A stretch of DNA of 7,003 nt from Marinilabilia sp. UBA5340 (GTDB taxonomy: Bacteria; Bacteroidota; Bacteroidia; Bacteroidales; Marinilabiliaceae), in NCBI GenBank assembly GCA_002411085.1, contig DHQK01000291.1, positions 1 to 7,003 of the forward strand. Reading direction: 5' to 3'. The translations under genes were made by a program, and so were the position numbers. Positions within the stretch are counted from its first letter, which is position 1. Each line of letters opens with the position of its first letter. Below are positions 1-6,521 of the stretch, piece after piece. The notes beneath the pieces were generated by a model. It made no database searches and was not told the origin of the DNA. It saw nothing but the letters and a program-made list of their open reading frames with translations.

Positions 1-3000
1 GTTCGTGGGGTTGGATACGAAGCATAGTTGTAACCGGGTGTAAATGTGCCTCCGGCGAAATCTACGTTATACCCTTTGTACTTTGTTATGGTGGCCAGGT
101 TTTGTCCGGTTGCATATACGCGGACATTGCTGATGTATCCGTTAAACCATCTGTCGGGGAAGTTATATCCTAAAGTAATGTTGGCAATTTTCAGATATGA
201 TGCATCCTGGATAAAACGCTCACTGAACATGTCGTTGGTGATGGAACCTTCGGGAGTGTATGCTACCCGGGGAACATCGGTATTGGTGTTATCAGGTGTC
301 CAGGCATTCAGCAAATCAACGCTTTTATTTAGAGTACGGTAAGAGCCGCGCAACGTCATGTCAACAAAATCTACTGCTTTAAATCCTGCTGCCCCGAATG
401 TGGAAATGCTCAAATCGAAACTTTTCCATTCAACACGTGCATCCAGTCCGAAATTGATGTCGGGTAAACCACTGCCAAGAATCTTACGGTCGGCATCAGT
501 GATTTTGCCATCGGGAACGGGGTTGCCGTTCTCATCCAGGGTGCCATCCTCTGAAGCAATATCGGCGTATATGACATCACCGGGTTTTGCGTCTGGCCGG
601 TTAACCAGTTGGCCTTCTGAATTTGTGTAGTTGTCTATCTCTGCTTGTGATTGATAGATTCCGTCGTAAACGTAACCATAGAATTCGCCTACCTCACGAC
701 CAACTTCTGTACGTGTGTAACCATCAATTCGGGATTCGCCTGAAACGCCAAGGTTTGTGACTTTGTTTTGAAGGGTTGAAGCGTTGGCTGTGATTTCATA
801 TTTTACGGCATGTTGACGATTGCGATACGAAACCAGGAATTCAAGTCCTGAGTTTTCCATGGTCGCCGCATTCATTTTTACAAATTCATTGGTTACACCG
901 GCACTGAAAGGAACTCTTACATCATAGTGCAGGTCTTCTGAAGTTGATTTATACCAGTCGAAAGTAAATTCCAGTTTGTTGTTGAACATACCAAGATCAA
1001 GCCCCACGTCAATGGTTTTCTTCTTTTCCCAGCGAAGCGTTGGGTTCACATAGTAGGATACTGCAGATCCGGTAACTTTATTATTTGCAAAACTGTAAGT
1101 GTAGTCCCCTCTTTGCATTGTAGTTGCGTATTCGTAGGGGCCTAAGTTTGTATCATTACCGAGTTCACCATAACTACCGCGAACCTTAAACATGTTGATG
1201 ATTGATTCATCTACAGGGAAGAAACTTTCACGCTCGATACGCCATCCGGCAGATGCTGACTTGAAGAACTCCGAACGATCTACCGAGAGACGGCTGGATC
1301 CATCACGACGACCTGTTAAAGAAATAAGGTATTTACCATCGAAATTATAGTTCACACGACCGATATAGGAAGCCAGTAAGTCTTCCCTTTCGTAAGTCGA
1401 TGCCTGCGTATCTGCAGCGTTTCCTACCTGAAGAAAGTATGGTTCCGGCATGTTGTTGCCTGTCCCTGTAAGCGTATGGTGGGTGTTGTGCTCAAATGTC
1501 TGACCAAGAACTGTATTTATTTGATGACGTCCAAAGGTAGCATCGTAATTGATATAGTTTTCGATAAGTGCTGCGCTATAGCTTCGATAGCCTTGTGTCA
1601 GAACTTCATTGCTTTTTGACAGGTAGTTTGTTGTACTTTGAATAAAAGCAGGCACAAAAGTAAAATCCTTTGCAGTGGTTTTGCTGTAGGACACATTGAG
1701 GTTGTAATTAAATTTGTGATTGTCACTTTGACGCCCCACCATGTCAATCAGGTCAACTTTTGCAGATCCGGATGCAACGAAACGGTCAACCACCGAGTTT
1801 CTTTCCAAAAGACCATTGGTAAGCAGAACATTCGTTACCCGAAGGTCTCCATGTACATCGTCGTAGTAGGTACCATAGCCAAAAGAGTCGTACTGGTATT
1901 GAGAGGCTGCTGATAATTTGTCGTCCAGCACCCAGGTTGATTCATCATAAGCCTTGATGGTTGGCGGTGTGATCAGCGCTGACGCCATCACAGGGAATTG
2001 TTGGCCATAGAGGCCTTCTACATACTCGTTGGCGTTACTCAGGGCCATATTGTCCTGGTTGCTGTGGCTATATACTAAACTGGTCTTCACTTCAAGGAAC
2101 TTTACGCTCATGGTATTGTTTGCGCGTGCTGTATAGCGTTCGAAGTTAGGTCCGGCTCCTTCGATGGTTCCTTCCTGACTGTAGTAATCAAGTGCTATGT
2201 TGTAAGTATTGTTGGCACCACCTCCCGAAAAGTTAACGTTGTGATTCTGACGAATTCCTGTTTTAAAGGCCTCATCCTGCCAGTCAGTGTTCACTACATT
2301 AGGGTCAATGTATTTGGAGCTATTCGGGTCATATCCTGCCGGAACATCCATGCCACTATTGTTATAGGCCATGGTAACGTATTCTCCATATTGCTTGGAG
2401 TCCATAACTTCATAGACTCCGTCTTCCACCTGGTCTATTCCAACATAGCCGCTGTAATCGATCCTTAAAGGCTGTTCTTTTTTCCCTTGCTTGGTGGTAA
2501 TGATGATCACCCCGTTGGCAGCTCGTGAACCATAAATGGCAGCGGCTGATGCATCTTTTAAAACCTGAAGGCTTTCAATGTCATTTGGAGAGAAGTCGCG
2601 AATGGTTGTTCCCATGGGGACTCCATCAACAACATAGAGCGGATTGGATGAACCAAATGTACCAATACCACGCACACGCACTGAGGGATCTGCACCCGGT
2701 TGTCCGTCAGAAGTAATACGAACACCGGCCACTTTTCCCTGCAGCATGGTGGAGATGTTTGATTTGGATACTTTTTTCATCTCTTCGGTATCCACAACCG
2801 CTACAGAACCTGTGAGGTCAGCCTTGCGTTGTGTACCGTAACCAACTACTACCACTTGGTCGAGTTGTCTTACATCTGATACCAATGTGATGGTACCCAG
2901 GTTTGCGGTTCCCTCAACGCTGATTTCAGTACTTTCAAATCCAATAAAGGAGATCTTTAGTGTGGCATCAGCAGGAACAGAAAGTGAGAAGTTACCATCA

Positions 3001-3206
3001 ATGTCGGTAATAGTACCATTGGTGGTACCTGTTTGTTGAACGGTGGCGCCGGTAAGGGGTTCGCCTTCCTCATCAATGACTTTGCCCGTTACAGTAATAT
3101 TGTCTGCCTGCAGCATAGTAGTCTGCTCGCTATTGCTGTTCCTTTCTGCGAATGTGGCTGTTGAGAAGGCCAGCAATCCTAGAAGGATTATAAATATATA
3201 TTTCAT
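1..3206 (-). CDS. SusC/RagA-family TonB-dependent outer-membrane glycan transporter (C-terminus cut by window edge)
   Basis: Outer-membrane beta-barrel that imports oligosaccharides into the periplasm using TonB energy. The minus-strand frame is open from the ATG at 3204-3206 to the left edge, giving 1068 codons that I translated without meeting a stop. Visible in order: signal peptide (residues 1 to about 20, MKYIFIILLGLLAFSTATFA); carboxypeptidase-D-regulatory-like domain (about 37-113, starting ITVTGKVIDEEGEPL); TonB box region LDQVVVVGYGT (115-125); plug domain with the family hallmarks SVRVRGIGTFGSSNPLYVVD (175-194) and IESLQVLKDASAAAIYGSRA (210-229); then a long barrel. Near the end, PGDVIYADIA (about 875) and DADRKILGSGLPDINFG (from 904) are typical SusC segments. 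The visible end, SYPTPR, matches the usual family ending, so probably only about ten residues are missing. There is no N-terminal STN domain, so it is not an ECF-sigma signalling type. It lies 25 bp after the lipoprotein gene with an A-rich leader, in one operon. Substrate cannot be read from the sequence. Confidence 0.96.
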   Translation of the reverse strand, partial: MKYIFIILLGLLAFSTATFAERNSNSEQTTMLQADNITVTGKVIDEEGEPLTGATVQQTGTTNGTITDIDGNFSLSVPADATLKISFIGFESTEISVEGTANLGTITLVSDVRQLDQVVVVGYGTQRKADLTGSVAVVDTEEMKKVSKSNISTMLQGKVAGVRITSDGQPGADPSVRVRGIGTFGSSNPLYVVDGVPMGTTIRDFSPNDIESLQVLKDASAAAIYGSRAANGVIIITTKQGKKEQPLRIDYSGYVGIDQVEDGVYEVMDSKQYGEYVTMAYNNSGMDVPAGYDPNSSKYIDPNVVNTDWQDEAFKTGIRQNHNVNFSGGGANNTYNIALDYYSQEGTIEGAGPNFERYTARANNTMSVKFLEVKTSLVYSHSNQDNMALSNANEYVEGLYGQQFPVMASALITPPTIKAYDESTWVLDDKLSAASQYQYDSFGYGTYYDDVHGDLRVTNVLLTNGLLERNSVVDRFVASGSAKVDLIDMVGRQSDNHKFNYNLNVSYSKTTAKDFTFVPAFIQSTTNYLSKSNEVLTQGYRSYSAALIENYINYDATFGRHQINTVLGQTFEHNTHHTLTGTGNNMPEPYFLQVGNAADTQASTYEREDLLASYIGRVNYNFDGKYLISLTGRRDGSSRLSVDRSEFFKSASAGWRIERESFFPVDESIINMFKVRGSYGELGNDTNLGPYEYATTMQRGDYTYSFANNKVTGSAVSYYVNPTLRWEKKKTIDVGLDLGMFNNKLEFTFDWYKSTSEDLHYDVRVPFSAGVTNEFVKMNAATMENSGLEFLVSYRNRQHAVKYEITANASTLQNKVTNLGVSGESRIDGYTRTEVGREVGEFYGYVYDGIYQSQAEIDNYTNSEGQLVNRPDAKPGDVIYADIASEDGTLDENGNPVPDGKITDADRKILGSGLPDINFGLDARVEWKSFDLSISTFGAAGFKAVDFVDMTLRGSYRTLNKSVDLLNAWTPDNTNTDVPRVAYTPEGSITNDMFSERFIQDASYLKIANITLGYNFPDRWFNGYISNVRVYATGQNLATITKYKGYNVDFAGGTFTPGYNYASYPTPR

Positions 3207-3231
3207 AGTTTAATGTCTTTTGTGTTGTTGA

Positions 3232-4938
3232 TTATTCAGTAAATACGATATATGCTCCTTCTAATACAAGTGCGGTGTTCAGATCAGAACTGTCTACGAT
3301 TATTCCCTCATAACTTTGGAAATGTGTTTCACCGGTCGCATAAGTAACATCGTAACGAATATCTGCCGTGTCGTCACCATTATTCGTAATTGTGATGATT
3401 ACTTCAGAGCCATTGAGGTTTGAAGCAAACGTATCAAAATTCCAGTCGCTTGAAACTGTAAGATTTGGATTATTGTCATAGCCTGTGCCCCATCCGAAGT
3501 GGTCCATTCGAACTACAGCATATTCAGTCAGATCGGCTTTTCGCAGAATTGTTGAAGGACTGTTATAGTTGTTTGCCTCGTTGGAGTAGCAATACATTGT
3601 GAATGTTTTACTTTCACCGGCTGGCACTGAGTAGTCAGCTGAAAATTCTGTCCACCACGCAGTCGAAAAGTCGTTGGCACCCACCTGACCTACACCCTCA
3701 ACCAGAGTAAGAGGAACATTGGCAGTTACTGTACTCATTGCCCCTTCATAAGAAACAATGGCATTTTGAGCTCCCGCAGCAGGCTGAATTTCACTGAACT
3801 GGAGAGCGGAGTGTTCCAGCGTGCTGGTGGTTCCATCAGAATAGGTAGCTGTAACTACCATTCCCTGAGGATCAAAAATAATTGGGTTACTACCGTAATA
3901 ATAATAGGTGGTAATATCTGGCTGGGAAGTAATCTCCAGGCTTGAAACGGAGTTGGTTACTTCCAGAGTGTAATAGGTTGACACCGCTTTAGTGTATTCC
4001 CCTTGTTTTGTTTTGTTATACGCCAAAATAACCGTCTTCTCTCCAAGAGTAGTCATGTCAGGAATTACGCTAAATGAAATATCTGCTGTATCCACCTGCT
4101 CAGAAGATCCGTCAGCGAAAGTGACGGTGGCTATTCCGTTACCCCAAAAGTCTTCGTTTCCTATTTCCACAAAATCTGGAGTTCCTTCAACTGCAATTGA
4201 GGTCGGTTCTACATCTTCTACCACAGTTATTTCAGAGGGTAAAAGGTAGGCCTTTTTTATTTCCATATAGCTGGCATCGGAAATTAAGAAAGCGACAATA
4301 TCTCCAGTTGCAGGAACCGGATGTTGATAAGTCATTATCAATTCTGTTCCGTTGGTTCCAACTGCTGTAGCAGTTATAAATGCATTTCCTGTTACTGAAT
4401 GGTCTATTTCGAGTGTGACATAGGCACCATCCATGGTGGTGCGAAAGTCATTCCAGATATCTTCATCCCCATCAGTATCCGGGTAATTCTGTGATATCAG
4501 TCCGAGATCAAAATCATCGTTTCCCCATCCGTAAGCATCTGAGCGAAGGACAAAATATTCTGCATAATTGTCAGCATCGCGATCCGCTACATTGGCTATG
4601 GCCAGGTTCCAGTTGTTCCAGTTGTTTTCACTTCCTCCGTTGTGGTTTACAAACTCCAGTACCAATTTCTTGTTTGCAGGAATGGTGAAATAATCAGAGA
4701 ATGCAGTCCACCAGGCCGAGCTGAAATCTTCAGCACCAACACTTGCTGTTGCTATGTCAATGTAAGTGGTGTCACCTGTGTCCACACTTGCTTTTGCTGC
4801 TGCAATTGAGTCGATCTCGCTTTGTAAATCTGCGGGCGCATCAATTGTGTAAGTATCCAGCTCTTCACATCCAACTAAGGCAAATATTGCCAAAATGGAC
4901 GCGAATAAAGCGCACTTCATCAGTTTTGTTGTTTTCAT
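3232..4938 (-). CDS. Surface lipoprotein with two homologous Trp-rich domains around two Ig-like domains; putative surface glycan-binding protein
   Basis: Likely outer-membrane-anchored protein that binds glycan outside the cell and works with the adjacent SusC. Seen: 568 residues; lipoprotein signal peptide with lipobox LVGC (Cys24), followed by EELD, an acidic patch compatible with the Bacteroidota surface-export signal; a short polar or helical segment DAPADLQSEIDSIAAAK (33-49); domain A (about 66-238) with DFSSAWWTAFSDYFTIPA (71-88), W107, W110 and AYGWG (135-139); Ig-like domain 1 (about 246-327, ATVTFADGSSEQV); Ig-like domain 2 (about 332-412, VVTATYSDGTTSTL), both Big_3-like; domain B (about 418-568) with DFSTAWWTEFSADYSVPA (423-440) and HFGWG (480-484). 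A and B align along their length, so this is an internal duplication. The ATG at 4936-4938 fits the signal peptide. It precedes susC by 25 bp, unlike the usual susC-susD order. It is not a SusD: no TPR-type helical sequence is seen. I recognise the domain type from other Bacteroidota lipoproteins but cannot name the family or ligand. An adhesin role is the alternative. Confidence 0.88.
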   Translation of the reverse strand: MKTTKLMKCALFASILAIFALVGCEELDTYTIDAPADLQSEIDSIAAAKASVDTGDTTYIDIATASVGAEDFSSAWWTAFSDYFTIPANKKLVLEFVNHNGGSENNWNNWNLAIANVADRDADNYAEYFVLRSDAYGWGNDDFDLGLISQNYPDTDGDEDIWNDFRTTMDGAYVTLEIDHSVTGNAFITATAVGTNGTELIMTYQHPVPATGDIVAFLISDASYMEIKKAYLLPSEITVVEDVEPTSIAVEGTPDFVEIGNEDFWGNGIATVTFADGSSEQVDTADISFSVIPDMTTLGEKTVILAYNKTKQGEYTKAVSTYYTLEVTNSVSSLEITSQPDITTYYYYGSNPIIFDPQGMVVTATYSDGTTSTLEHSALQFSEIQPAAGAQNAIVSYEGAMSTVTANVPLTLVEGVGQVGANDFSTAWWTEFSADYSVPAGESKTFTMYCYSNEANNYNSPSTILRKADLTEYAVVRMDHFGWGTGYDNNPNLTVSSDWNFDTFASNLNGSEVIITITNNGDDTADIRYDVTYATGETHFQSYEGIIVDSSDLNTALVLEGAYIVFTE

Positions 4939-4951
4939 AAATCTAGATTTA
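4938..4951. repeat. Perfect 14-bp palindrome overlapping the lipoprotein start codon
   Basis: TAAATCTAGATTTA reads the same on both strands. It occupies the 13 bases directly upstream of the lipoprotein ATG and shares the A of that codon, where a ribosome-binding site would lie. As DNA it could be an operator. As RNA it gives only a weak five-pair AU stem with a CUAG loop. The palindrome is certain; a function is inference. Confidence 0.6.
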
Positions 4952-5039
4952 ATTGTAATTGAATTCGTTTTTCATTTTCTATTTGATATAGAATTGCCAA
5001 ATTTTTCTTCTGCTAAATTACTTCTGTCCTCTTCTTATA

Positions 5040-5074
5040 AGGTGGATTAATGGTTTTAAGAGGTGGATGCAGGG
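5040..5074. repeat. Direct repeat AGGTGGAT, two copies 21 bp apart
   Basis: AGGTGGAT occurs at 5040-5047 and 5061-5068. Extending each copy to 14 bases (5040-5053 and 5061-5074) gives 11 identical positions. A period of 21 bp is two turns of B-DNA, the spacing expected if two monomers of a response regulator or AraC-type activator bind the same face. It lies about 100-135 bp upstream of the lipoprotein ATG. An eight-base repeat alone could be chance in a region this long; the phasing and extended match make it worth listing. Confidence 0.35.
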
Positions 5075-5122
5075 GTAAAATGTGAAATAAATTTAAAAAG
5101 GGCATAAAAAACATATAAATCT

Positions 5123-5153
5123 ATTATACAAGGGTTTAGGTGGTTTGTTTCAA
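5123..5153 (-). promoter_or_regulatory. Candidate promoter for the lipoprotein-susC operon
   Basis: On the minus strand, TTGAAA (plus 5148-5153) is followed after 19 bases by TATAAT (plus 5123-5128). The first element and the 19-base spacing fit the Bacteroidota pattern (TTTG or TTG, about 19 bases, TAnnTTTG). The second matches a general -10 box better than the Bacteroidota -7 box, although a TAGATTTA sequence (7 of 8 to TAnnTTTG) overlaps it just downstream. Transcription starting here would give a leader of roughly 175 bases. AT-rich DNA yields such matches easily, so this is a weak call. Confidence 0.25.
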
Positions 5154-5297
5154 GAGGAAAAACATTTATCCACATGCGGTGAATCATGTATCCTCTTAAT
5201 TAAATGGCGGTTATTGTGAAAAAGTGTCAATGCCTCTGTTTGATTTGAGGTATATCCAAAACCCGCAAAGAATGATTAAAAAATGAGGTATTCCTTG

Positions 5298-5311
5298 CAG
5301 AATCGATTCTG
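5298..5311. repeat. Perfect 14-bp palindrome CAGAATCGATTCTG
   Basis: Both half-sites match exactly around a central ATCGAT. A perfect 14-bp dyad is expected by chance only about 0.04 times in a stretch this size with balanced composition. It directly abuts the longer inverted repeat at 5313-5357. The most natural reading is an operator for a homodimeric regulator, about 360 bp upstream of the lipoprotein start and about 300 bp downstream of the kinase stop. No regulator gene is present in the window to pair with it. Confidence 0.5.
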
Positions 5312-5312
5312 T

Positions 5313-5357
5313 AAATCATCTCATTTGGACTTATGTTTCATCCAAAATGAGTGATTT
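5313..5357. repeat. Long imperfect inverted repeat (17-base arms, 11-base loop)
   Basis: The left arm AAATCATCTCATTTGGA (5313-5329) and the reverse complement of the right arm (5341-5357), AAATCACTCATTTTGGA, are identical apart from two single-base offsets. In RNA this would fold into a stem of about 16 pairs with two bulges. Read on the minus strand it lies after the kinase and before the uptake operon, so it could end or stabilise the kinase transcript. No run of U follows, so it is not a classical intrinsic terminator. It may instead be a large operator together with the adjoining palindrome. Confidence 0.5.
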
Positions 5358-5363
5358 TCTAAA

Positions 5364-5464
5364 TTGGGGTTATTCTGTATCCTATAAAGGTTTTTTTAAG
5401 AGAAATCTAAAAAACTTTGCGGACATTGGGGTATAAACCATTATGGAGGTTGGGGTTATTTTGT
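5364..5464. repeat. Repeated motif TTGGGGTTATTYTGT (two close copies and one variant)
   Basis: TTGGGGTTATTCTGT at 5364-5378 and TTGGGGTTATTTTGT at 5450-5464 differ at one of 15 positions and start 86 bp apart. A partial copy, TTGGGGTATA, sits at 5426-5435, 24 bp before the second. A more degenerate copy with the shared core GGTTATT lies at 5205-5218. All are in the same orientation. Reading the minus strand, the motif is ACARAATAACCCCAA. The arrangement resembles a cluster of binding sites for one regulator. I do not recognise the motif. Confidence 0.5.
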
Positions 5465-5516
5465 GATAATCTGCTTTTGGAAGGGGGCCTGGCCGGGTAT
5501 CTGTTTCTTTGCTGGT

Positions 5517-5546
5517 ATGAATGCAGGTAAACTCAATTGCATTCAT
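5517..5546. repeat. 9-bp perfect inverted repeat (ATGAATGCA / TGCATTCAT, 12-base loop)
   Basis: The arms are 5517-5525 and 5538-5546. It lies 71 bases past the kinase stop codon in the direction of kinase transcription, a normal place for a 3'-end hairpin. No U-run follows on the minus strand, so termination would have to rely on the hairpin alone or on Rho. It may also be an operator dyad. Confidence 0.35.
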
Positions 5547-5616
5547 GTAGCCAAGGGGCTGAAGGGTGGTGATTGGAAGAGGGATTCTAGTTTGATTACG
5601 ATTTATCCAAAGATAA

Positions 5617-6465
5617 TCAGGTGTTTTGTTTTTGAGAATGGAAATTAACCAGTCCTTCAGTGGGATTTTGTAAAAAAGTACCCGAGATCAGGTCATGCTT
5701 GAGCAATGATTCCTCCAGGATTTCTCTGAATATAAAAGCAATACTCCCAGTGAAGTGAACCGGTAATGTATGGGCTTTGGAGTATTGCAGAATATTCCTT
5801 TCGATAAAGAGATTGAAGGAGGATTCAACCAGTTGATGTAGGTTGGGGTGTGAAATATTTTGAGCGATGAATGGCATAAATCCCGCAGCATACCGATTGG
5901 GAAAGGGTTTTTTGTAAATGTTTTCCAGAATCTCCGCCTTATCTTTTTGGAATGTTTCATAAAACAAACGGGTTAGCTCTTGTGGAAGTTGATTTTTCAA
6001 CAAATCCGACAGGAACTGTTTCCCTATGACTGCCCCGCTGCCTTCATCGCCAAGGATAAATCCCAGAGGAGATACATTTTGTTGAATTTCTTTGCCATCG
6101 TAGTAGCAGGAGTTGGAGCCGGTTCCAAGGATGCAGGCTATGCCTTCTTTGTCCTGACACAAAGCCCTGGCTGCCGCCATCAGGTCGCTGTCGATATGGA
6201 TTTTCTTGCTGATAAAGAACTGACTGAGTGCATCTCTGACAATTTTCCCGGTTTTTTGGTTTGTGCATCCGGCACCATAAAACCAGATGGCATCAAATTC
6301 TTTTTGAGTGGAATTAAATTCCTGTTCCAGAACTTTATATATTTCGGCGATATTCTGATAGAAAGGATTGATGCCTGAAGTTTCAATAAAAATGGTATCT
6401 TCAGGGTTGTTATTGAGTATGGACCAGGTGGTTTTTGTGGAACCACTATCAGCAATTAACAGCAT
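5617..6465 (-). CDS. BadF/BadG-family sugar kinase, N-acetylglucosamine kinase-like
   Basis: Cytoplasmic ATP-dependent kinase of the ASKHA fold; Bacteroidota members of this family (COG2971) are generally annotated as phosphorylating N-acetylglucosamine or related amino sugars. From the ATG at 6463-6465 it is 282 residues, a normal full length. Motifs seen: phosphate-1 loop ADSGSTKT (5-12); FYGAGCTN (62-69); SDLMAAARALC (93-103); phosphate-2 loop ACILGTGSNS (110-119); GFILGDEGSGAVIGKQFLSDLL (135-156, given in parts: GFILGDEGSG then AVIGKQ); adenosine-motif FTGSIAFIFREILEE (238-252); closing segment PTEGLVNFH (268-276). The frame runs nine codons further upstream to a TTG, but the ATG puts the conserved MLLIADSGSTKT at the N-terminus as in the family, so I chose it. 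Stop TGA at 5617-5619. It faces away from the glycosyltransferase-like gene with a 56-bp gap, and is 678 bp from the lipoprotein, so it is probably its own transcription unit. Alternatives: a muramic acid/GlcNAc recycling kinase or a glucosamine kinase. Confidence 0.9.
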   Translation of the reverse strand: MLLIADSGSTKTTWSILNNNPEDTIFIETSGINPFYQNIAEIYKVLEQEFNSTQKEFDAIWFYGAGCTNQKTGKIVRDALSQFFISKKIHIDSDLMAAARALCQDKEGIACILGTGSNSCYYDGKEIQQNVSPLGFILGDEGSGAVIGKQFLSDLLKNQLPQELTRLFYETFQKDKAEILENIYKKPFPNRYAAGFMPFIAQNISHPNLHQLVESSFNLFIERNILQYSKAHTLPVHFTGSIAFIFREILEESLLKHDLISGTFLQNPTEGLVNFHSQKQNT

Positions 6466-6521
6466 ATTGGAATTTCTTTGTAAAAGGTACAAATTCGTTG
6501 CCGATAAAATTAAAAAATCTA
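6466..6521. promoter_or_regulatory. Divergent intergenic region between the kinase and the glycosyltransferase-like gene
   Basis: The 56 bp between the two start codons must hold, or overlap, the promoters of both genes unless the kinase promoter extends into the neighbour. The part next to the plus-strand gene (6505-6521) is almost pure A/T, as is usual upstream of Bacteroidota start codons. On the minus strand TACCTTTT (plus 6482-6489) matches TAnnTTTG at seven of eight positions, but no TTTG lies at the right distance, so I do not assign a specific promoter. Confidence 0.4.

Larger units (their letters stand above)
4939..5616. other. 678-bp non-coding, repeat-rich control region between the kinase and the lipoprotein-susC operon
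   Basis: No reading frame here looks like a real gene. The one open frame of note, plus strand from a GTG at 5463 to 5648, overlaps the kinase 3' end and resembles no protein I know. The stretch is AT-rich except around 5480-5500 and 5550-5580. It holds two 14-bp palindromes, a 17-bp-arm imperfect inverted repeat, a repeated 15-bp motif, a phased direct repeat and a 9-bp-arm hairpin, each listed separately. Because both flanking genes run on the minus strand, it must carry the 3' end of the kinase transcript and the promoter and 5' leader of the lipoprotein-susC operon. Its length is generous for a simple promoter and suggests several regulatory inputs or a long leader RNA. Confidence 0.7.

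Noticed and set aside
46..2841. Several plus-strand open frames of 60-100 codons opposite susC
   Set aside because: They are antisense shadows of a continuous 1068-codon SusC frame that carries all family motifs.
3232..4938. Lipoprotein as a SusD homologue
   Set aside because: The sequence is beta-rich with Ig-like and duplicated Trp-rich domains; I see none of the helical TPR-like pattern or typical SusD motifs.
5187..5383. Repeated TGTATCCT at 5187-5194 and 5376-5383
   Set aside because: A shared eight-base word is expected several times by chance in 680 bp, and the flanking bases do not align.
5390..5415. AT-rich hairpin with a GAAA loop (T-run against A-run)
   Set aside because: Apart from a few pairs the stem is only T-run against A-run, which forms easily in low-complexity DNA; it lacks a GC-rich stem and following U-run, so I do not call a terminator.
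5480..5500. GC-rich GGCCTGGCC short palindrome
   Set aside because: Nine bases with a single-base centre, no extended symmetry; not distinguishable from chance.
5463..5648. Plus-strand open frame of 61 residues starting at a GTG
   Set aside because: It overlaps the 3' end of the kinase gene on the opposite strand, has no good start signal or recognisable protein pattern, and covers the 5517-5546 inverted repeat; a chance open frame is more likely.
6466..6492. Nine-residue upstream extension of the kinase from a TTG start
   Set aside because: The extension (YLLQRNSN) is not conserved-looking, and the ATG at 6463-6465 places the phosphate-1 loop at the usual distance from the N-terminus.
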